A stretch of DNA of 10,009 nt from Planctomycetota bacterium (GCA_003669255.1 QWPO01000213.1:1-10009); one strand, 5' to 3'. Positions 1 through 7,831 are shown, counted from the stretch's first letter. The notes: generated by a model not told the origin, from the letters alone. Made by a program: numbers and translations.

Positions 1-771
1 GAGAACTATCCCAAACAAGTGGGACATGGCATCCCCAAAGATTTCGCCAAGTGGAAAGTCGAAAAGGCGAAAGCCACTGGCCACTACTACCGGCTGATGA
101 TCGAGCATGTGAAAAAGGTGCTGGCCGATCCCAAGCGCGTTTGCGCCGAATACGATGCCGCGCAGGGTTTCGAGGTCGCGGGCTTCGTCTGGCTGCAAGG
201 CTGGAACGACATGGTGGACTACGACGTCTATCCTGAGGTTCCGGCGGACAGTAAGAAACCGCGTTTCGCCAAATACAGCGAGTGCCTGGCGGCCTTCATC
301 CACGATGTGCGCAAGGATCTCAACGTGCCAAAGATGCCCTTCGTCATCGGCGTGATGGGCGTCAACGGCACGAAGGCGGACGAAGACATCGTCGCGTTCC
401 GCGAAGCCATGACGGCTCCCTCACTGCTGCCGGAGTTCAAAGACAATGTCGCCGCTGTGCCAACCGCGCCGTTTTGGTCCATGGAACTCGGAGCGATTGA
501 AGAAAAATATGACCAGGTGGAGCAGATGCGATACTTCCTCGATGCAAAACACGAAGACCACCCCAACGCCAATGGCAAGATGACCAAGCGCCAGAAGGAT
601 GCGTATGTGAAATCGTTCGAGGCCAAACTCATCTCGCCTGCGGAGGTCGCCTTGTGGAAACGCGGCGCCTCGAATGCCGGTTACCACTATCTCGGCTGCG
701 CCAAGACGTTCGCGCTGATGGGCAATGCCTTCGCCGAAGCCATGCTCGCCCTAATGAAGCAGCGCCCATGA
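1..771 (+). CDS. SASA-family (SGNH) carbohydrate esterase, 3' part only
   Basis: The reading frame is open from base 1 to the TGA at 769-771, so the gene starts outside the window; the GTG at 19 is an internal codon, not a credible start. The fragment aligns end to end with the C-terminal part of the esterase at 7832-9622, sharing blocks such as VLADPKRVC, AGFVWLQG and KMPFVIGV. About 160 N-terminal residues, including the expected GQSNM nucleophile block, are missing. The likely catalytic histidine is in GYHY (codon 685-687), followed by a helix ending in AFAEAM. The family (sialate O-acetylesterase domain, PF03629) removes O-acetyl groups from sugars or polysaccharides; substrate cannot be told. 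Unlike its paralog it has no inserted beta-sandwich domain: about 55 mostly charged residues link the core to the histidine block. The beta-helix gene follows after 68 bases and could be co-transcribed. Confidence 0.85.
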   Translation, partial: ENYPKQVGHGIPKDFAKWKVEKAKATGHYYRLMIEHVKKVLADPKRVCAEYDAAQGFEVAGFVWLQGWNDMVDYDVYPEVPADSKKPRFAKYSECLAAFIHDVRKDLNVPKMPFVIGVMGVNGTKADEDIVAFREAMTAPSLLPEFKDNVAAVPTAPFWSMELGAIEEKYDQVEQMRYFLDAKHEDHPNANGKMTKRQKDAYVKSFEAKLISPAEVALWKRGASNAGYHYLGCAKTFALMGNAFAEAMLALMKQRP

Positions 772-839
772 TTCAAAGAACGGACACCCCGGAGATCATC
801 GGCATCAAATAGGACAGGCTTCGCCGCCGAATTATCAAA

Positions 840-2738
840 ATGAAATATCACACATTCCGACCTTCTGCTTTTTCATCTATCGCGATGGTGGCGCTCGCGC
901 TGTTGTTTATTGCCTCCGTCCCGGTGTCGGCAGCTGATCTGAAACCGGTCAACGTCAAAGACTTTGGAGCCAAAGGCGACGGAGTGACGGACGACACGGT
1001 AGCTATTAATGCCGCCATTGTTGCGGCACAGAAGCAGGGTGCGGGCGCTGTCGTCTCGCTTCCTTCAGGCCGATACAAAACAGCGCTGGGAAAGGAAAAG
1101 TCCATTCGCATCACGGGTGCTGACGGGCTTGCGTTTCAAGGCGAAGGCGACACGACCATCGTGTCGGGCGATCTGGATGAACCGGTGTTCCGCATCGTTG
1201 ACAGCAAGAGCGTAACCGTTAGGAAAATCTCCATTGATCATGACCCTCTGGGCTACACGCAGGGAACGATTACGAGTGTGGACATCCCTAACATGACGTG
1301 CGAAGTGTCGATGGACCCGGGCTATCCCGCACCAAACGATCCGTCATTCAAAGGCTCGCAGGTGCATCCGTTCGTGTTCCCGGAGAAGAACTACTATCAA
1401 CTCGACCGCTATTGGCCCAACCCGTCTGAAATGGTAAAAACCGGTGAGCACACATGGCACTGGAAGCTAAAAGGGCCGCCGAACATCGAAGACTGGCCCG
1501 GAAAGAGGTTTTTCATCTACACGGAGAGTCGCAGCCACGCTTTCATCCTCAGCAATCTACGCGACACGACATTGGAGGACATCAACTACTGGGGCGGCGG
1601 GGCTAACGCGGGCTTCTACGTCAATGGACTCGAAGGCACCACAACGTTCCGGCGCTTCGTGATCGGCGTCCCTCCCAGCTCAGCTCGACTTTATTCCTGC
1701 GCAGGCGGCGGCCAGATCAGCGGCCTACGCGGAAAGCTTCTACTCGATCAGTGCGACTTTTCCAAAATAGACGACGACGGCATTGATATTTTGTCCAATT
1801 ACACGCGCATTATCGAGCAAAGAGACAAGCGGACGCTGGTCGTGCAGGCCAAGAACAGCGATTACCGCGCGGGCGACCGGGTGGAACTCTGGGATTGGCA
1901 GCACAAAAGAATGCGGTCGGACGCCATCATTACAACAGCGACGAGCCACCCTGGAGGAACGTTCGTGCTTGCTCTGGATCGGGATGTCGTGACCGAGCGC
2001 GTCGGCGTGGGTGTAGGCATGAACTTCAGCCGCGAGTCCATGACTGACGGTATAGACCGGCTCATCAACGTGGCGACGGTGGGGCAGGACACCATTATCC
2101 GGGACAGCAAGTTTCAGGTCTTTCGCGCGAAGTGCCTCAACTTGAAAGCCGCCAATTGCACGATCGAAGGCTGCACCTTTAGCAATAGCTTCCAACCCGC
2201 GATTTCCGCCGCGCCCGAATGGTATTTCGAGGAAGGATCGTCCATTCGCAACTTCACGGTGCGCGACTGCACTTTCACCGATAACAATCACCCCAACATT
2301 GTCATCGGTGCGTCACCACTTTCGGGAGTTCCCGGCACCAAACCTACCGTCAGCGATGCGCCGGAAAACATCTCACACGATAGCACGAAGATACTGATTG
2401 AAGGCAACTCGTTTTCCGGCTTCGGCACCACTCCTAGTGTCTTTGGGTGGAACTGGCCCGTGGGCCCGGCAATTGCCATCACCAACGCGGCCCAGGTCAT
2501 GATTCGCAGTAACACGTTCGGCCCGCTCGCTGAGAGTGCGCCCAAAGGCACGCCAAAAGTCATCATTGAGAAATCCAATGACGTGCAGATCACGAACAAC
2601 AAAGGTATTTCCTCCGAGGAAACGACAGTCCGCGATCTGGGCAATGCGTTACAGGCCGACGACGTGAAACATCACTTGAATGAGACTGAAGCGCTCATCA
2701 AGGAAAACCCGGACACGAGCAAGGCAGAGCAGCAATAA
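840..2738 (+). CDS. Secreted right-handed parallel beta-helix protein, GH110-like / Pectate_lyase_3 type
   Basis: 632 residues. A signal peptide is clear: basic start, hydrophobic core at about residues 14-27, and VSA-A cleavage near 31/32. Residues 38-60 carry the entry motif of Pectate_lyase_3 beta-helix proteins (VKDFGAKGDGVTDD). Further blocks recall alpha-1,3-galactosidases of family GH110: DHDPLGYTQG at 133-142, a G-x-R-G-K-L turn followed by CDFSKIDDDGID at about 305-316 (acidic cluster D311-D313 and D316), and WYFEEG at 461-466 before a beta-helix rung with TVRDCTF. The GH110 comparison is from memory of family motifs. Asparagine- and cysteine-rich rungs of beta-helix type run through the C-terminal half. 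It probably acts in the periplasm or outside the cell on a glycan; whether it is a glycosidase or a lyase is open. The ATG at 840 has no convincing ribosome binding site, but is supported by the signal peptide. It heads a four-gene run with gaps under 10 bases. Confidence 0.85.
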   Translation: MKYHTFRPSAFSSIAMVALALLFIASVPVSAADLKPVNVKDFGAKGDGVTDDTVAINAAIVAAQKQGAGAVVSLPSGRYKTALGKEKSIRITGADGLAFQGEGDTTIVSGDLDEPVFRIVDSKSVTVRKISIDHDPLGYTQGTITSVDIPNMTCEVSMDPGYPAPNDPSFKGSQVHPFVFPEKNYYQLDRYWPNPSEMVKTGEHTWHWKLKGPPNIEDWPGKRFFIYTESRSHAFILSNLRDTTLEDINYWGGGANAGFYVNGLEGTTTFRRFVIGVPPSSARLYSCAGGGQISGLRGKLLLDQCDFSKIDDDGIDILSNYTRIIEQRDKRTLVVQAKNSDYRAGDRVELWDWQHKRMRSDAIITTATSHPGGTFVLALDRDVVTERVGVGVGMNFSRESMTDGIDRLINVATVGQDTIIRDSKFQVFRAKCLNLKAANCTIEGCTFSNSFQPAISAAPEWYFEEGSSIRNFTVRDCTFTDNNHPNIVIGASPLSGVPGTKPTVSDAPENISHDSTKILIEGNSFSGFGTTPSVFGWNWPVGPAIAITNAAQVMIRSNTFGPLAESAPKGTPKVIIEKSNDVQITNNKGISSEETTVRDLGNALQADDVKHHLNETEALIKENPDTSKAEQQ

Positions 2739-2747
2739 CGCGCCCCA

Positions 2748-3692
2748 ATGAACACCACGAACGAATCGAAGCCCAGGGTCAAGCGCGTCTTCAAATACGA
2801 GTTGTTGCTGCTGTTGATGTCCATGATCTGGGGCTCGGCGTTTGTGGCTCAGCAGATCGGCATGGAAAGAGGCCTGGGTCCGATGACCTTCAACGGGCTT
2901 CGCTTCGCGCTTGGATGCGTCTCGCTGATCCCGCTCATCCTCTGGCGGAAGAAGCATCTGCCGGCATCGGATTGGGAGGCCAGGCTGCCCTACAAAGCGT
3001 GTTTGGGGGCCGGGCTGTTTCTGTTTGCCGCCGCCGCCCTGCAGCAAATCGGTCTGCAATATACCTCCAGCGCCAATTCCGGATTTATTACGGGGTTCTA
3101 TATCCTCTTTGTCCCGGTGCTGGGCATTTGTTTCGGGCATAAGGCGCGCAAGAGCTTGTGGGCCGGTATGATGGTCTGCCTCATCGGGTTCTATCTCATG
3201 AGCGTGACCGGAAATTTCGTGGTTTCCAAGGGCGACTGGCTGACCTTGCTCTGCGCGGTGTTTTGGGCGTGTCAGATCCTGGTTATTGACCACGCAGCCG
3301 GCAAAGGCGACCCCATCCGGATTGCCTGCGTGCAATTCGCCGTTTGCGCAGTCTTGAGCATTCTATCCGGACTGCTCTTCGAGCACTGCTCGTTTGATCA
3401 GATTCAGGCGGCGTCTGGCGCGATTGCCTATGCCGGATTGATGTCCGTAGGGGTTGCCTACACGCTGCAAGTGGTTTGCCAGAAGCATTGCCCGCCCGCA
3501 CCCTCCGCCATCATCATGAGTCTGGAGGGAGTCTTTGCAGCGATCGCCGGGTATCTCGTGCTCCATCAGACCCTGACGATCCGGGCTCTCATCGGTTGCG
3601 TTCTAATTCTGTCGGGCGTGCTGATGGTGCAACTGGTGCCGATGATGCGGAGAAGGAAGGCTCGCGCGCTGGCAAAGACACTCCCAATCTAA
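2748..3692 (+). CDS. EamA/DMT-family permease (10 predicted membrane helices)
   Basis: 314 residues, normal for the drug/metabolite transporter superfamily. Two EamA repeats are visible, at about residues 15-152 and 164-300. Each has about five hydrophobic segments. The first includes MSMIWGSAFVAQQ, near residues 24-36, and a helix with SGFITGFYILFVPVLG. The second ends with SLEGVFAAIAGYLVLHQTLT, which matches the usual EamA signature (SLEPVFAAL-like). The C-terminus is basic (MRRRKAR), as expected on the cytoplasmic side. Family members export or import small metabolites such as amino acids, sugars or nucleotides; the substrate here cannot be predicted. The ATG lies 9 bases after the stop of the beta-helix gene and the stop lies 4 bases before the next start, so translation is likely coupled within an operon. 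No Shine-Dalgarno sequence is visible. Confidence 0.9.
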   Translation: MNTTNESKPRVKRVFKYELLLLLMSMIWGSAFVAQQIGMERGLGPMTFNGLRFALGCVSLIPLILWRKKHLPASDWEARLPYKACLGAGLFLFAAAALQQIGLQYTSSANSGFITGFYILFVPVLGICFGHKARKSLWAGMMVCLIGFYLMSVTGNFVVSKGDWLTLLCAVFWACQILVIDHAAGKGDPIRIACVQFAVCAVLSILSGLLFEHCSFDQIQAASGAIAYAGLMSVGVAYTLQVVCQKHCPPAPSAIIMSLEGVFAAIAGYLVLHQTLTIRALIGCVLILSGVLMVQLVPMMRRRKARALAKTLPI

Positions 3693-3696
3693 AACC

Positions 3697-4827
3697 ATGA
3701 AGCAGAACCACATCACCCGCAGAGTTTTTACTGTATCGACCATCGCGCTCGCCCTGTCGTTTATTGCCAACGCCACGGCGGCAGAACAGCCAATCCCGAA
3801 GCCGGACGGCAAACCGGCGGACATGAGCAAACCGGTTCAGGTCTTCATCCTGCTGGGCCAATCCAACATGGTCGGCCTCGGGAGGATTAACGCTGGCGCC
3901 AAAGGCAAACCTGAGGGGTCCCTGGAGCATGCCGTAAAGACCACGATGCAATATCCCTATCTCGTGGATGATGCCGGCAACTGGTCGGCGCGCAAAGATG
4001 TCCGCTTTGTGCGGATGATGCAGGGAAATGGGTTGATGAATAACGAGTGGCTGGGCGTCGCGCAACCAGAGCAAATATTCAGATCGACCACCATTGGGCC
4101 GGAGTTCGGGATCGGACATGTGGTCGGTAATGCGATCGATGCGCCCGTGATGATTCTCAAGAGCTGCATCGGCAACCGCGCCCTTGGCTGGCATCTTTTG
4201 CCTCCGGGAAGCGCGCGGTTTGAAGGAGGCGACAAAGTGTATGCCGGTTATCGAGATGCCCCGGATTCGTGGGCCAAAGGGACTGAACCAACTCCGCCCG
4301 TAATCAAGGAGGGGACCGTAACCCTGAAGGGTGATCAACCGGCAGGCTGGTATGCCGGCAAAGAGTATGACGATGACACAGCGGATGCCAGGAAGGTGCT
4401 GGCGGATATCGACAAGCACTACCCCGGGGCGAAGAGCTACGAGGTTGCCGGCTTCTTTTACTGGCAGGGTGAAAAGGACGCCGGCAATCCAGTCTGGGCG
4501 GCTCACTACGAAAAGAATCTGGTCCAGTTGATCAAGGCCTTGCGCAAGGACTTCAACGCCCCGAACGCGAAGGTCGTGCTCGGCACGATCGGTGAATCCG
4601 TAAAGGGCAGCGGCGGCAACGGCGGCAAGATCCTCGAAGCCCAACTCGCCGTGGACGGCACCGCGGGCAAATATCCCGAGTTCAAAGGTAACGTCGCGAC
4701 CATCTACACGCATGACATGGCGCAGGGTAGCAGCGGAAACGGCCACTACGGCGGCAAAGCCGAAGTTTACATGGACGTCGGCGAGGCGATGGGCGATGGC
4801 ATGGTGAAGATGATGAAGGGAAACTGA
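3697..4827 (+). CDS. Secreted SASA-family (SGNH) carbohydrate esterase
   Basis: 376 residues with a signal peptide (RR near residue 8, hydrophobic stretch to about 25, ATAA cleavage near 29). SGNH blocks in order: GQSNM with nucleophile Ser56, TIGPEFGIG, K155-x-x-x-G159-N-R-A-L, the standard SASA signature YWQGEKD (Glu259, Asp261), and GHYGGKAEVY with probable catalytic His350. The acidic residue often found three positions before this histidine (DxxH) is absent; position 347 is Gly. Family knowledge points to deacetylation of sugars such as acetylated xylan, pectin or sialate; which one is unknown. It is more distant from the esterases at 1-771 and 7832-9622 than those two are from each other, because it retains QGEKD where they have QG[WF]ND. 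The start lies 4 bases after the permease stop and the next gene begins 6 bases after its TGA, so it belongs to the same operon. Confidence 0.9.
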   Translation: MKQNHITRRVFTVSTIALALSFIANATAAEQPIPKPDGKPADMSKPVQVFILLGQSNMVGLGRINAGAKGKPEGSLEHAVKTTMQYPYLVDDAGNWSARKDVRFVRMMQGNGLMNNEWLGVAQPEQIFRSTTIGPEFGIGHVVGNAIDAPVMILKSCIGNRALGWHLLPPGSARFEGGDKVYAGYRDAPDSWAKGTEPTPPVIKEGTVTLKGDQPAGWYAGKEYDDDTADARKVLADIDKHYPGAKSYEVAGFFYWQGEKDAGNPVWAAHYEKNLVQLIKALRKDFNAPNAKVVLGTIGESVKGSGGNGGKILEAQLAVDGTAGKYPEFKGNVATIYTHDMAQGSSGNGHYGGKAEVYMDVGEAMGDGMVKMMKGN

Positions 4828-4833
4828 TAAACC

Positions 4834-5718
4834 ATGACATTCTTAACTACCCTCTCCCAATCCGCACGTCTTATCCTCGACGGAGCAACTGGCACCGAGC
4901 TCAATCGCCGGGGAGTTGATACCGGGCTTCCGCTTTGGTCAGCCAATGCATTGATCAAAGAACGCGATGCAAGAATCCTGCAGAACATTCATGAGGATTA
5001 CCTTCGAGCAGGCGCGGACATGATCAGCACGAATACATTCCGCACGAACCGCCGCGCGCTTGCGCCCAGTGGAAACGCGGATCGCGCCCTCGAACTCACC
5101 CGCCTCGCCGTGGACATCGCCCGCGCCGCGATCGCCAATGTGCCTTCCGATAAACCGCGCTTTGTGGCTGGCTCGATCTCCACGCTCGAAGACTGCTACC
5201 GCCCCGACCTCGTCCCACCCGATGACGAACTCCACGCCGAACATTCCGAGAGGATTCAACACCTCGTCGAATGCGGCGTGGATTTCATTCTCATCGAAAC
5301 CATCAACACGCTGCGTGAAGCGCTGGTCATTGCAAAACTTGCAGCGCTCACAGGCGCACCCGCCATCGTCAGCTTTGTTTGCAATCGCGAGGGGCAAATC
5401 CTTTCGGGCGAAACGCTCACCGAAGCGGCGGGTCAATTGCTCCCGCTGGGTATTTCAGCAATCGGCGTCAACTGCGGACCGACTCCCTGTTTGGCCAGGC
5501 CGCTGGCGGAATTACACACCGCCTGTGGAGAAGATTTCCCGTTAATTGCTTATGGCAATATCGGCTACGCGGATGACAACGTCGGCTGGGTCAACACGGA
5601 TTCTGAAAACCCCAATGCCTATTGCGAACATGCATCTCACTGGCCGGCCAAAATCATCGGCGGATGCTGCGGCACAACCCCTGACCACATCCAGCAATTG
5701 GCCAAGGCTCTAAAGTAA
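4834..5718 (+). CDS. Homocysteine S-methyltransferase family protein
   Basis: 294 residues, matching a stand-alone homocysteine S-methyltransferase domain (PF02574; MmuM, BHMT and the N-terminal module of MetH). The N-terminal block LDGATGTELNRRG lies at residues 15-27. The three zinc-binding cysteines are all present: Cys214 in GVNCGP, and Cys278 and Cys279 in GGCCGTTPDHI. Glu155 in LIETINT is also conserved. An intact zinc site argues for an active enzyme that methylates homocysteine to methionine. The methyl donor (S-methylmethionine, betaine or another) cannot be read from the sequence, and there are no cobalamin or folate domains. There is no signal peptide, so it is cytoplasmic. It ends the four-gene run, 6 bases after the secreted esterase. 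This is an odd partner for glycan-degrading enzymes. No clear terminator hairpin with a T-run follows. Confidence 0.92.
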   Translation: MTFLTTLSQSARLILDGATGTELNRRGVDTGLPLWSANALIKERDARILQNIHEDYLRAGADMISTNTFRTNRRALAPSGNADRALELTRLAVDIARAAIANVPSDKPRFVAGSISTLEDCYRPDLVPPDDELHAEHSERIQHLVECGVDFILIETINTLREALVIAKLAALTGAPAIVSFVCNREGQILSGETLTEAAGQLLPLGISAIGVNCGPTPCLARPLAELHTACGEDFPLIAYGNIGYADDNVGWVNTDSENPNAYCEHASHWPAKIIGGCCGTTPDHIQQLAKALK

Positions 5719-5819
5719 AATGACGACCAGATTGCTCCCAACTTCATCCCTCAACATCTGACGCTCACCATCAAATGAACCGTGGGATACCCCGGCAACG
5801 GACTTCCCAGTGGCCTTCC

Positions 5820-5882
5820 GAGCGGCTCAGGCTGATGGGTGAAGCGATGGGGCAGGCGATGGTCGGGTTGGTGAGAGGATAG
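5820..5882 (+). pseudogene. Decayed C-terminal tail of a SASA esterase (remnant)
   Basis: In the frame starting at 5820 the translation reads ERLRLMGEAMGQAMVGLVRG followed by TAG at 5880-5882. This matches the last helix of SASA esterases: MDVGEAMGDGMVKMMKG in the gene at 3697 and AQMGKAFAEALLPL in the gene at 7832. No reading frame of useful length leads into it and the histidine block (GHY/GYHY) is not found in this frame just upstream, so it cannot be functional. A neighbouring frame reads GYPGNGLPSG directly before it, which may be more of the same relic after a frameshift, but that is weak. The match covers only about 20 residues, so chance remains possible. Otherwise the 208 bases between the convergent genes (5719-5926) hold nothing I recognise. 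Confidence 0.45.
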
Positions 5883-5926
5883 AGATGCAACGAACAGGAC
5901 TATGACTTTTCTCCGTGTTGCGCTAG

Positions 5927-7414
5927 TTACAGGAGTATCGCTTCCAAGGTGAGGGGAGTGCTGTTGAAGGCTCCGTCTTTGATGTCGATGGTGGATTCGC
6001 GGAGGAAGGCACCTTTGTCATCGTAACTGCGCACGGCGCAGGAGTGCAGTGTGCCGGTGGCCTCGCTTTTTTCGGACCGGGCGACGCGGAGGAAAAGGCG
6101 GCCTTTGCCATTGGCATCGGGGCCTAATTTCTGTAGCAAGGGCGTGAGATCGATGCCGAGTTCGAGCGGGCTGTCATCCCCGGGACCTGCAAGTGGCGCA
6201 TCGCCGACGTTGTTTCCCTCGCTAAACAGGGGCCAGCCGTTGAGGACTTGTGGGGTGATTTCGTGTTCGGGTTTTGTGGCATCTTTGTCGCGGGCGATGC
6301 CGATGGTCACGCGCAGGGCGGAACGATTGTTGCAGGAGAGCTTGAGCTTTAAGGTGCGCTGCGGAAGGTAGCGGCAAACCTCGATCCGGCCGAGGTAATT
6401 TCCTCGTTCCCAGGTGGGATCGACCATTGCGCTGTAGAGCAGGTAAATTTTGCCGTCTTTCGACCAGTTCTTTCCCCATGAGTTGAGTACGATGAAGGCA
6501 CCGCGTTCCCAATCGGCAAGGGTGACTTTACCATCGCCGTTGCGATCGATGTCGTTGGTGATTTTACCATCGCCATTCACATCAAAGCCGACTTTGTCAT
6601 CGTATCCCACACAAGTGATGCCGTGTCCGTATCCGCTGGGTCCCCAACGGGTCCACAGGTCATCGCCCGCCAGATGTTCTCCCTCGGGAATTGTTTTGGT
6701 GACTTTTTCCAGCTCTCCCATCCGCCCGTCGAGCGCCAGCAATCCGCCGATGGGTTCTTTGCCTGCCTGGGTTTGGTTGCGGTCGAAGAGCCAGCCGCGG
6801 GCTTCGTTGATCTGTGAGACGGTGGCGACCGGGGTGTAGCGATAACCGGCGACGCGATACTCCATCGCTTCGCGCCAGATGTTGTAACCGTTGGCCCACA
6901 AGCCGATCTGGTCTTTGTCTCCTTCCACGCGTCCGTAGGATTGGACGGTGGGAATTCCGATGTGCTTGGCCACTTCCCAACCATGATACGCTTCCGACCC
7001 TTGCTCGCTGTTAGCAGCATTGCACATGTTCCAGGAAAAATCGGCTGGAAATTGCGTAGCTGTTGTGCTGGCCACGGTGCCATTCAGGACATTTACTTCG
7101 TAGGTGAAGATCGAGGCAACCGCTGTGAATTGACCACAGGCTCCGCCCTTTTGTTTGTAAATCGGCGGGAACTGCGGGCGCGTGGAGTTATCGACGCGCG
7201 ACGGCAGACGCTTGACGTCCACAGTCGTGTCGCCAACGTCAGGACCTTTTGCGTCGCGCCACGTGTTGTATTCTTTTCCCATCGAAGCAGGTCGGGAAAA
7301 CGGGTTGGGATAAGCGGCTTGGGCAGGGGCTTCCGCATCGTCCGCCATGACCGCAGTCAACGGGCAAGCGATGATGCAAGCAGCGAGAAAAAAATGTCGA
7401 GATAAATAATCCAA
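5927..7414 (-). CDS. Secreted papain-like (C1 family) cysteine peptidase with calcium-loop motifs
   Basis: 495 residues. All three parts of a papain-type active site can be placed: Cys93 in QKGGACGQFTAVAS (Gln88 would form the oxyanion hole), His264 in GYGHGITCVGYDD, and Asn311 in IVLNSWGKNW. The tryptophan normally after the nucleophile is Gly, a variation seen in bacterial C1 enzymes. Between His and Asn, residues 278-301 hold two adjacent acidic loops (D-x-N-G-D-G-K twice) like EF-hand or thrombospondin type-3 calcium sites. Residues about 345-495 form an unassigned C-terminal region, probably beta-rich. The start is a TTG at 7414: an in-frame stop lies two codons upstream, and the first in-frame ATG (residue 23) would remove the hydrophobic segment at 8-22 that looks like a signal peptide. 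No Shine-Dalgarno is visible. It is convergent with the methyltransferase gene and divergent from the esterase at 7832. Confidence 0.87.
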   Translation of the reverse strand: MDYLSRHFFLAACIIACPLTAVMADDAEAPAQAAYPNPFSRPASMGKEYNTWRDAKGPDVGDTTVDVKRLPSRVDNSTRPQFPPIYKQKGGACGQFTAVASIFTYEVNVLNGTVASTTATQFPADFSWNMCNAANSEQGSEAYHGWEVAKHIGIPTVQSYGRVEGDKDQIGLWANGYNIWREAMEYRVAGYRYTPVATVSQINEARGWLFDRNQTQAGKEPIGGLLALDGRMGELEKVTKTIPEGEHLAGDDLWTRWGPSGYGHGITCVGYDDKVGFDVNGDGKITNDIDRNGDGKVTLADWERGAFIVLNSWGKNWSKDGKIYLLYSAMVDPTWERGNYLGRIEVCRYLPQRTLKLKLSCNNRSALRVTIGIARDKDATKPEHEITPQVLNGWPLFSEGNNVGDAPLAGPGDDSPLELGIDLTPLLQKLGPDANGKGRLFLRVARSEKSEATGTLHSCAVRSYDDKGAFLRESTIDIKDGAFNSTPLTLEAILL

Positions 7415-7423
7415 GCGTTAGAA

Positions 7424-7438
7424 CTACGTGATACGTAG
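7424..7438. repeat. Perfect inverted repeat 10 bases upstream of the peptidase start
   Basis: The sequence is CTACGT-GAT-ACGTAG: 6-base arms around a 3-base centre. It lies just upstream of the TTG start at 7414 on the minus strand, a position where an operator or a 5'-leader hairpin could sit. A 6-base repeat can arise by chance, so a regulatory role is only a suggestion. Confidence 0.35.
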
Positions 7439-7577
7439 CGCAGGGCAAATGTTTTCAGCGGTTGCTGATTTTTCGTAATCAAGCTGATAGGATTAACGGG
7501 GTTGGGTGCCGGATGCCGCTCTACTTGCGAATCGACATCATCGAGAGCGCCGCTGGCGCGATCCTTTCCGAGTGCGA

Positions 7578-7591
7578 AGGCGTGGCCGCCT
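7578..7591. repeat. Short GC-rich inverted repeat (hairpin)
   Basis: AGGCG and CGCCT flank the 4-base loop TGGC. There is no T-run on either side, so it is not a standard intrinsic terminator. It lies 23 bases before the stronger inverted repeat at 7614-7630. Confidence 0.3.
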
Positions 7592-7613
7592 GAACTATTC
7601 TTCCGCGCCCGCC

Positions 7614-7630
7614 TCGGGAGCGGCTCCCGA
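7614..7630. repeat. Perfect 8-base-arm inverted repeat in divergent intergenic region
   Basis: TCGGGAGC and GCTCCCGA surround a single G. As a hairpin it would give a 7-base-pair stem with loop CGG; as DNA it is a near-perfect palindrome that a dimeric regulator could bind. It is not followed by a T-run on either strand, so terminator function is unlikely. Function is unknown. Confidence 0.45.
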
Positions 7631-7831
7631 ATGGCGGAGTTGATCGAACACCGTTAAGCATGAACCTCCCACCGAAGCCTCAAAAATAGAGTGGCCAAAA
7701 AGCTGACGGCGGCATAGTAAGCCGCGATCGTATCACCCCGAAAAGGACGCTGGCGGGTCACAGTCCGAGCGCAGGGGTCCGACATCTTCCCAAGCAGGAT
7801 AACAACCCTCCGCCAAAAAAATCACAGCACC

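Larger units (their letters stand above)
7415..7831. other. Divergent intergenic region, 417 bases, no gene found
   Basis: This gap separates the minus-strand peptidase start (7414) from the plus-strand esterase start (7832), so it should contain promoters for both. I see no convincing -35/-10 pair on either strand: a TTGCTG at 7462 has no good -10 at the right distance. Only very short open frames occur (for example ATG at 7659, nine codons), none with recognisable content. It contains three short inverted repeats, listed separately. The bases before 7832 are A-rich (CCAAAAAAATCACAGCACC) without a Shine-Dalgarno sequence. Confidence 0.7.

Noticed and set aside
768..812. ATG overlapping the first esterase's stop, giving a 14-codon peptide ending in PEIIGIK
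   Set aside because: Too short to support, with no ribosome binding site and no recognisable content; it could be a relic but nothing shows it.
2649..3335. Open frame of 228 codons on the minus strand opposite the beta-helix end and the permease
   Set aside because: It is rich in Gln, His, Pro and Arg with no domain or signal, as expected for the shadow of a membrane-protein gene.
3589..4746. Open frame of 385 codons on the minus strand opposite the permease end and the esterase
   Set aside because: It is antisense to a gene with full catalytic motifs and signal peptide, shows no recognisable domain, and is expected from GC-rich codon use on the other strand.
7462..7490. Possible promoter TTGCTG with TGATAG 17 bases later
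   Set aside because: The second hexamer matches the -10 consensus at only two positions.
7611..7640. GC hairpin at 7614-7630 as an intrinsic terminator
   Set aside because: No T-run follows on either strand and no gene ends nearby.
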